From Methanobacterium sp. (GTDB lineage Archaea > Methanobacteriota > Methanobacteria > Methanobacteriales > Methanobacteriaceae): a stretch of DNA of 9,792 bases. Where the stretch lies: the NCBI GenBank assembly GCA_003164415.1, contig PLTK01000025.1, positions 1 through 9,792 of the forward strand, written 5' to 3'. The position numbers and the translations under genes are program-made. The notes under the pieces were generated by a model. It made no database searches, was not told the origin of the DNA, and was given only the letters and a program-made list of their open reading frames with translations. Numbering within the stretch: the first letter of the stretch is position 1; every line of letters starts with the position of its first letter. Positions 6,524-9,792 of the stretch are shown here, in pieces.

Positions 6524-7687
6524 TCATATTTCATTTATATTTTCTACGATCTTTGCAATGATCTTCTGACCAATTTCAGTTTTAGAAGTTAAAGGTACAG
6601 TGAAGGTATCACCATCAACTATTATAACTTGATTTTTATCTGAACCAAATCCCGCACCCTCTACAGACACATCATTAGCAACTATAAAATCTGCACCCGA
6701 AGTTTTAATTCTCTCGTGTGCCAAGGAAATTAGTTCCTCCTCTGAAACATTATATTCTGCTTTGAAACCAACTAGGAATATTTCTGAATTTATCTGTTTA
6801 ACAGTATTCAATATTTTAGGTAAAGGTTTCAATTGAAGAGTCAAATCTTCTCCAGAAGAAATCTTATCCGATGTATTGTTTAATGATTTTTTTACTGTAA
6901 AATCAGATACTGCTGCAGCTGATATAAATACATCGTATTTTGGAAGTAATATTTTAAGTTCTTCTCCCATTTGTTCTGTAGATTCCACACTAATATTTTC
7001 AATAATTTTAGGAATAGTTACATCCATCTTCCCAGTTATCATAGTAACATCTGCACCTTGAATGAATGCTTCTCGAGCTATTTCAAGACCCATTTTTCCC
7101 GAACTTCGATTTGTTATACCCCTAACAGCATCAATTTTTTCATAAGTGCCGCCTGCACTTACAAGGATTTTTTTCCCCTTTAATTGTCCTTTGGATGTTT
7201 CCCTCAAACTTTGAAGGGTTATGTCATGTATGCTTGGGAATTTAGCCTTTCCTTCTTCCATCTTAGGATCTAAAAATATGATTCCATCATCTTTTACCCT
7301 TTGGATGTTTTCAGAAATTGTCTTGTACATGGAATCATGCATAGATGGAACAAAAATAATTGGTGTTGAATGTCCATATGCTGTGATTAGAAGTGTGCTT
7401 ATTGGATTATCAGCAATTTTATAGGCAAATTTACTTATTAAATTAGCTGTAGCTGGTGCAACCAATATCAAATCTGCCTGTGAATATTTCACATGTTCTA
7501 TCTCACCTGTAAGTTCCAAAACTACTTTTTGTCCTGTTGCAAACTCCATACTATTAGGATGTACGATGTTACAAGCATCTTCACTCATAAAACATTTTAC
7601 ATTTGCTCCCTGTCGCTTAAGTTCTCTTGCAAGTTTTACAGATTCGACTGCAGCTATACTACCAGTTACACAAAGCACTATCTCCAT
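6524..7687 (-). CDS. coaBC: Bifunctional phosphopantothenoylcysteine synthetase/decarboxylase CoaBC
   Basis: CoaBC joins cysteine to 4'-phosphopantothenate and decarboxylates the product to 4'-phosphopantetheine on the route to CoA. The protein has 387 residues. The N-terminal CoaC flavoprotein half (about 1-165) shows VTGSIAAVESVKLARELK, active-site His65 in EIEHVKYSQADLILVAPATAN, and VPSMHDSMY (113-121), where bacterial enzymes have PAMN; here the Asn is His. The bacterial CoaC lid motif with CGxGR is absent, replaced by EEGKAKFPS. The CoaB half (about 170-387) has VSAGGTYEKIDAVRGITNRSSGKMG (about 176-200) with Asn193, AAAVSDF (257-263), and Lys287 in LKPLPKI. Frame-compatible GTG lies at 7699, but GAGTGGGG six bases before ATG 7687 favours the ATG. 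It follows the KH gene by 12 nt with the ribosome site overlapping that gene's stop. Confidence 0.95.
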   Translation of the reverse strand: MEIVLCVTGSIAAVESVKLARELKRQGANVKCFMSEDACNIVHPNSMEFATGQKVVLELTGEIEHVKYSQADLILVAPATANLISKFAYKIADNPISTLLITAYGHSTPIIFVPSMHDSMYKTISENIQRVKDDGIIFLDPKMEEGKAKFPSIHDITLQSLRETSKGQLKGKKILVSAGGTYEKIDAVRGITNRSSGKMGLEIAREAFIQGADVTMITGKMDVTIPKIIENISVESTEQMGEELKILLPKYDVFISAAAVSDFTVKKSLNNTSDKISSGEDLTLQLKPLPKILNTVKQINSEIFLVGFKAEYNVSEEELISLAHERIKTSGADFIVANDVSVEGAGFGSDKNQVIIVDGDTFTVPLTSKTEIGQKIIAKIVENINEI

Positions 7688-7693
7688 AAAATT

Positions 7694-7701
7694 CCCCACT
7701 C
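7694..7701 (-). promoter_or_regulatory. coaBC ribosome site overlapping the upstream stop codon
   Basis: The minus strand reads GAGTGGGG, sharing two bases with the TGA of the KH gene and six bases before the coaBC ATG at 7687. This layout suggests translational coupling and rules against the GTG at 7699 inside the site. Confidence 0.55.
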
Positions 7702-8197
7702 AGTTTCTATCAACTACTACAACGGTTTCTTCTCCGGTGAGCATTTTTATTATATCGTTTAGTATGTCAAGCCTTCCTGGAAGCTTTCTTGAATCTTCCA
7801 TCATGACCCTTACCTTGTACTTTTCCTCTCCATCGGTACCGTAAATAATGTTAATACCAGATACCCTTGCAGGTGCCAGGATATCCCTAGAAACAGCACG
7901 TAGATCTGAATCTTCACCTACAACCCTAATCTTTTTCCCGACAGTCCTTGAGAGTTCCCTAACGATTTTACCACTCTTACCTATGAGCTTTCCTACTTGG
8001 TCCTTCTCTGTGACTATTATAACAATATCTCCAACTTCGATGGTCTTTTTAAATCCCAATTTACCTTCGCCGAGTTTGAAGAGTACCTTTGCAATGTCCA
8101 AGTCAATCTGTGTTATCTCACCACTTTCAAGTTTGTTTTCACAACCCTGACATAATATCCCACTTTTTAAACAGACATCGCATATTGGCAATACCAT
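7700..8197 (-). CDS. KH-domain, NusA-like RNA-binding protein with an N-terminal zinc cluster
   Basis: The 165-residue protein begins with a compact Cys cluster, Cys6-x2-Cys9-x6-Cys16-x2-Cys19, which probably binds zinc. A linker/helical segment (about 25-55) leads to a first KH domain with QVGKLIGKSGKIVRELSRTVGKKIRVV (67-93), containing the canonical GKSG loop (73-76). Then LAPARVSGINIIYG (107-120) resembles the inter-KH segment of archaeal NusA. The second KH-like half (about 125-165) has only a degenerate loop around RKLPGR. Archaeal NusA proteins are two KH domains without the bacterial N-terminal RNA-polymerase-binding domain; the zinc cluster makes this a variant. Likely role is RNA binding in transcription or translation, not demonstrated. 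ATG 8197 has AGGAGG seven bases upstream. It is first in a two-gene unit with coaBC. Confidence 0.85.
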   Translation of the reverse strand: MVLPICDVCLKSGILCQGCENKLESGEITQIDLDIAKVLFKLGEGKLGFKKTIEVGDIVIIVTEKDQVGKLIGKSGKIVRELSRTVGKKIRVVGEDSDLRAVSRDILAPARVSGINIIYGTDGEEKYKVRVMMEDSRKLPGRLDILNDIIKMLTGEETVVVVDRN

Positions 8198-8204
8198 TTA
8201 CATT

Positions 8205-8210
8205 CCTCCT
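8205..8210 (-). promoter_or_regulatory. Strong Shine-Dalgarno site for the KH-domain gene
   Basis: AGGAGG on the minus strand, seven bases before the ATG at 8197. An out-of-phase ATGTAA lies in the spacer (8198-8203), a two-codon mini-ORF immediately before the start. Confidence 0.75.
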
Positions 8211-8244
8211 TTATAGTTATTTGATGATCATAAATGATTATAAT

Positions 8245-8258
8245 CTTTAAATTATACC
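8245..8258 (-). promoter_or_regulatory. Candidate TATA box for the KH-coaBC operon
   Basis: The minus strand reads GGTATAATTTAAAG. Its centre predicts transcription from about 8225, giving a leader of about 28 nt that includes the AGGAGG site. GATTATAA-type sequence at 8237-8244 is a weaker alternative. Confidence 0.4.
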
Positions 8259-8558
8259 CCTAACCTAATATTATGAGCCTTTCATAGAGATTATCCTTGA
8301 AAAGTTATAAATATAATTAGAATGATAAGAGACTCTATTTTAACTTCGTTGAAGTTATTGAAATTCTTCATTTTGTACATCATTTAATACAAACAATGCA
8401 ATTAAAACAAAATCAGATATTATTGACTCTTTTCAAGGCTCTTTATCTGTATTATAAAGATAGTACTTTTAACAGATATAATTGTATTGAAGTTACTAAT
8501 ATATAATTTTGCATTGGATGGAATCGGATTGTATTTTAAATGATCTTTTTGATAAGAT

Positions 8559-8584
8559 AACTTAAATAAAAAAAAGTTTAAGTT
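8559..8584 (-). terminator. Terminator of the PsbP-like lipoprotein gene
   Basis: AACTTAAA (8559-8566) and TTTAAGTT (8577-8584) form a perfect 8-bp inverted repeat that overlaps the last codons. On the minus strand the loop is CTTTTTTTTA, a run of eight Ts directly after the TAA stop. The T-run inside rather than after the stem suits archaeal T-tract termination. Confidence 0.6.
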
Positions 8585-9114
8585 GATTGTACCTTGAAAC
8601 TGTTTAAAATAAGGTTGAAATTCATTGTTTCATTGTTAAAATTGGATGCCGGAGCTGCTGAAAGTATCACGTAGATACTGCCACTTTCATTTAACCATAC
8701 AGCACTATACTGTATCGGATTTACAGTGGTATTGGTTTCATAAACGTTTTCAGGTGCGTTCTGACCATTTACAGTAATATTACCATCAGATATCCGCTGA
8801 TAATTGGTATTATTAAAGAATGTAGCATAGTTTGAATTGTATATCGTATTAATATCAGAGCCAGCCGGTATGTCGGTTTTTTGTATTACAACCAAGGTTG
8901 TTGGAGTTCCATTTTGAACCGAATTAGGATTTGCTACAGCAACAATAGCATTCTGAGATGTTGCATTTACAACTTCCCAAGATCCTGGATATGTAAAGGA
9001 AATATTGTCTTGAGCATATGTTTGAGTTGTGTTGGTTGATTTGTTTGTAACACAGCCAGATGCAAAAACCACAGAACATACTAAAAATATTACTAGAACT
9101 ATATATTTTCTCAA
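8578..9114 (-). CDS. PsbP-like secreted lipoprotein
   Basis: The 178-residue protein opens with a lipoprotein signal: MRKY, a hydrophobic stretch, then the lipobox FASGC with Cys21, so it should be anchored outside the membrane by a lipid. After a Thr/Asn-rich linker (22-33) comes a domain starting YAQDNISFTYPGSWEVV and ending LILNSFKVQ, the usual beginning and end of PsbP-related domains (DUF/MOG1-PsbP fold) common as small lipoproteins in Methanobacteriales. Many N-x-S/T sequons suggest glycosylation. The start is TTG at 9114: GGTGA (9119-9123) sits four bases upstream and no in-frame ATG would preserve the signal peptide. It follows the Thr-rich membrane protein gene by 52 nt on the same strand, so the two may be co-transcribed. 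The function of the archaeal domain is unknown; no photosynthetic role is implied. Confidence 0.82.
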   Translation of the reverse strand: MRKYIVLVIFLVCSVVFASGCVTNKSTNTTQTYAQDNISFTYPGSWEVVNATSQNAIVAVANPNSVQNGTPTTLVVIQKTDIPAGSDINTIYNSNYATFFNNTNYQRISDGNITVNGQNAPENVYETNTTVNPIQYSAVWLNESGSIYVILSAAPASNFNNETMNFNLILNSFKVQST

Positions 9115-9118
9115 TTTT

Positions 9119-9123
9119 TCACC
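9119..9123 (-). promoter_or_regulatory. GGTGA ribosome site supporting a TTG start
   Basis: GGTGA on the minus strand is four bases before the TTG at 9114, supporting this non-ATG start for the lipoprotein. Confidence 0.6.
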
Positions 9124-9166
9124 TTTAACAATAATTAGAAATTAAATGAGTAATTATTCCCCAATT

Positions 9167-9658
9167 TTAACCCGTAGTACCATTATTTTGTTTGGTGCTA
9201 TTTCCAGTTGTACCACCAGTTGTAGTGGTTTTTTTAGTTATGGGTGTTACAGTAGTTGTAGTTGTAGGTGTTGTTACCACTGTTGTAGTTGAAGCAGTAT
9301 TAGTCTGGTTAACTGTTTGGTTAGCTGTTGTATTGTTTACCGTTGGAAATGCACTTGCATTAACATCTATTGTAGATCCTGAAGAATTATTTGCTGGTAT
9401 ACTCATGACATATACACCATATCCGGTGCCAACGAAGAATGCCAATACAACAAAAATTAATAATCCTATCTTTCCCTTTGATAATCCTGAACTTCCTGTT
9501 TGGGCTACTGGTTTTTCAGGAGGATTCGTAACATATTTCTGTATAAGTGCGTCCTTCTCTACAGTATCCGCATCTGCCTTTTTTTTATCCGACAAGTACT
9601 CTTTTGATTGTTCTGTAACTTCTTTACCCTGAAGCTTTTTAACACGATCAACAGCCAA
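9167..9658 (-). CDS. Single-pass membrane protein with a Thr-rich extracellular tail
   Basis: From the first standard start (TTG at 9658) the protein is 163 residues: a charged, Lys/Glu-rich cytoplasmic part (1-62), one transmembrane helix (about 63-86, KIGLLIFVVLAFFVGTGYGVYV), then an extracellular tail with N-x-S/T sequons and a Thr/Val/Pro-rich low-complexity stretch (about 118-150) ending in NNGTTG. Such tails in archaeal surface proteins are usually glycosylated spacers. The TTG has no ribosome site at a proper distance, and the frame stays open with coding-like sequence to 9787, so the true start is probably upstream. I recognise no named family. It precedes the PsbP-like lipoprotein by 52 nt on the same strand, suggesting an envelope-related pair. 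The low-complexity tail may vary in length among strains. Confidence 0.7.
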   Translation of the reverse strand: MAVDRVKKLQGKEVTEQSKEYLSDKKKADADTVEKDALIQKYVTNPPEKPVAQTGSSGLSKGKIGLLIFVVLAFFVGTGYGVYVMSIPANNSSGSTIDVNASAFPTVNNTTANQTVNQTNTASTTTVVTTPTTTTTVTPITKKTTTTGGTTGNSTKQNNGTTG

Positions 9659-9787
9659 AAATGTGCCTAACTTATCCTCTAAAACTCTCTTTTTAAGATT
9701 ATATTGCCTTTTAGAAATTTTACCTTCTTTAAATTGTGATTCAAGCTTTTTTAAACTATTTAATAAATTATCTTTATCTGAAACTAT
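9659..9787 (-). other. In-frame N-terminal extension of the membrane protein, start unresolved
   Basis: Reading the same frame upstream adds 43 codons without a stop, including NSLKKLESQFKEGKISKRQY and LKKRVLEDKL. This is an amphipathic helical pair with a GKIS turn, much like SHOCT-type short helical domains (leucines, then G-x-I-(S/T), then a second helix). The first codon after an in-frame TAG (9788-9790) is ATA; there is no ATG, GTG or TTG in the extension. Either a rare ATA start, a base-call error (ATG or the TAG), or a frameshift just outside the window would explain it. Confidence 0.5.
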
Positions 9788-9792
9788 CTAAA

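Larger units (their letters stand above)
8198..8577. other. 380-bp gene-free region between the lipoprotein and KH genes
   Basis: No protein gene is seen on either strand. It contains the KH operon promoter at its left end and a plus-strand promoter-like GAAAAG-TTATAAATA (8299-8313). Further right are a tight hairpin TAACTTC-GTT-GAAGTTA (8341-8357), a second TTGAAGTTA copy (8487-8495), a 7-bp hairpin TCTTTAT/ATAAAGA (8440-8460) with TTTT soon after, and the lipoprotein gene's terminator at the right end. A small RNA is possible but unproven. Confidence 0.4.

Noticed and set aside
7848..8150. 100-codon plus-strand frame
   Set aside because: It is antisense to the KH-domain gene, whose GKSG loop and Cys cluster leave no doubt about the coding strand.
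9240..9320. Repetitive GTTGTAGTTG-type sequence considered as a satellite or CRISPR-like repeat
   Set aside because: It is the Thr-rich low-complexity coding tail; the units are irregular and there are no spacers.
9192..9632. 146-codon plus-strand frame with hydrophobic Val-rich start
   Set aside because: It is the complement of the Thr-rich tail (ACN codons read as GTN/Val) and has no independent support.

Overview
The window reads as a euryarchaeal methanogen chromosome, most likely Methanobacteriales and probably near Methanobacterium. Reasons: an archaeal Holliday junction resolvase, a Nop5/fibrillarin pair for C/D-box RNA-guided methylation, an archaeal PyrD/PyrK pair, a fused archaeal CoaBC, TATA/BRE-like promoters, strong Shine-Dalgarno sites and AT-rich DNA. 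The small Asn/Thr/Ser-rich surface proteins and a PsbP-like lipoprotein also fit that order. The genus call is inference; the domain-level call is firm.

Layout. 3-407 (+): 3' part of the Hjc resolvase gene, whose start lies before the window. 627-1130 (+): small membrane-anchored surface protein. 1178-2254 (-): AI-2E family permease. 2364-4107 (-): pyrD then pyrK, which would form a two-subunit dihydroorotate dehydrogenase. 4151-5368 (+): Nop5, divergent from pyrD across 43 bp that carry a palindromic TATA-like box. 5369-5739: an unusually long gap with a hairpin/T-tract, a short broken frame and ATTGGATTAA repeats. 5740-6405 (+): FlpA fibrillarin. 6421-6473: long imperfect inverted repeat between convergent genes. 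6524-8197 (-): a tandem-KH, NusA-like protein with an N-terminal four-Cys cluster, followed 12 nt later by coaBC. 8198-8577: gene-free stretch with hairpins and a possible promoter. 8578-9114 (-): PsbP-like lipoprotein. 9167-9658 (-), with an in-frame extension to 9787: single-pass membrane protein with a Thr-rich tail.

How the genes work together. Nop5 and FlpA are the scaffold and methyltransferase of the box C/D sRNP; L7Ae, the third core protein, is not here. PyrD and PyrK would couple dihydroorotate oxidation to NAD(+) through FMN, FAD and a [2Fe-2S] centre. The KH protein and CoaBC appear co-transcribed, which places a putative RNA-binding factor with CoA synthesis. The two genes at the right end look like a small cell-envelope unit. 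Most of the window is conserved archaeal housekeeping. The points most worth a second look are the shared pyrD/nop5 promoter, the interrupted nop5-flpA interval, the KH-coaBC pairing, and the unresolved start of the last gene. I saw no IS element, CRISPR array, tRNA or rRNA.
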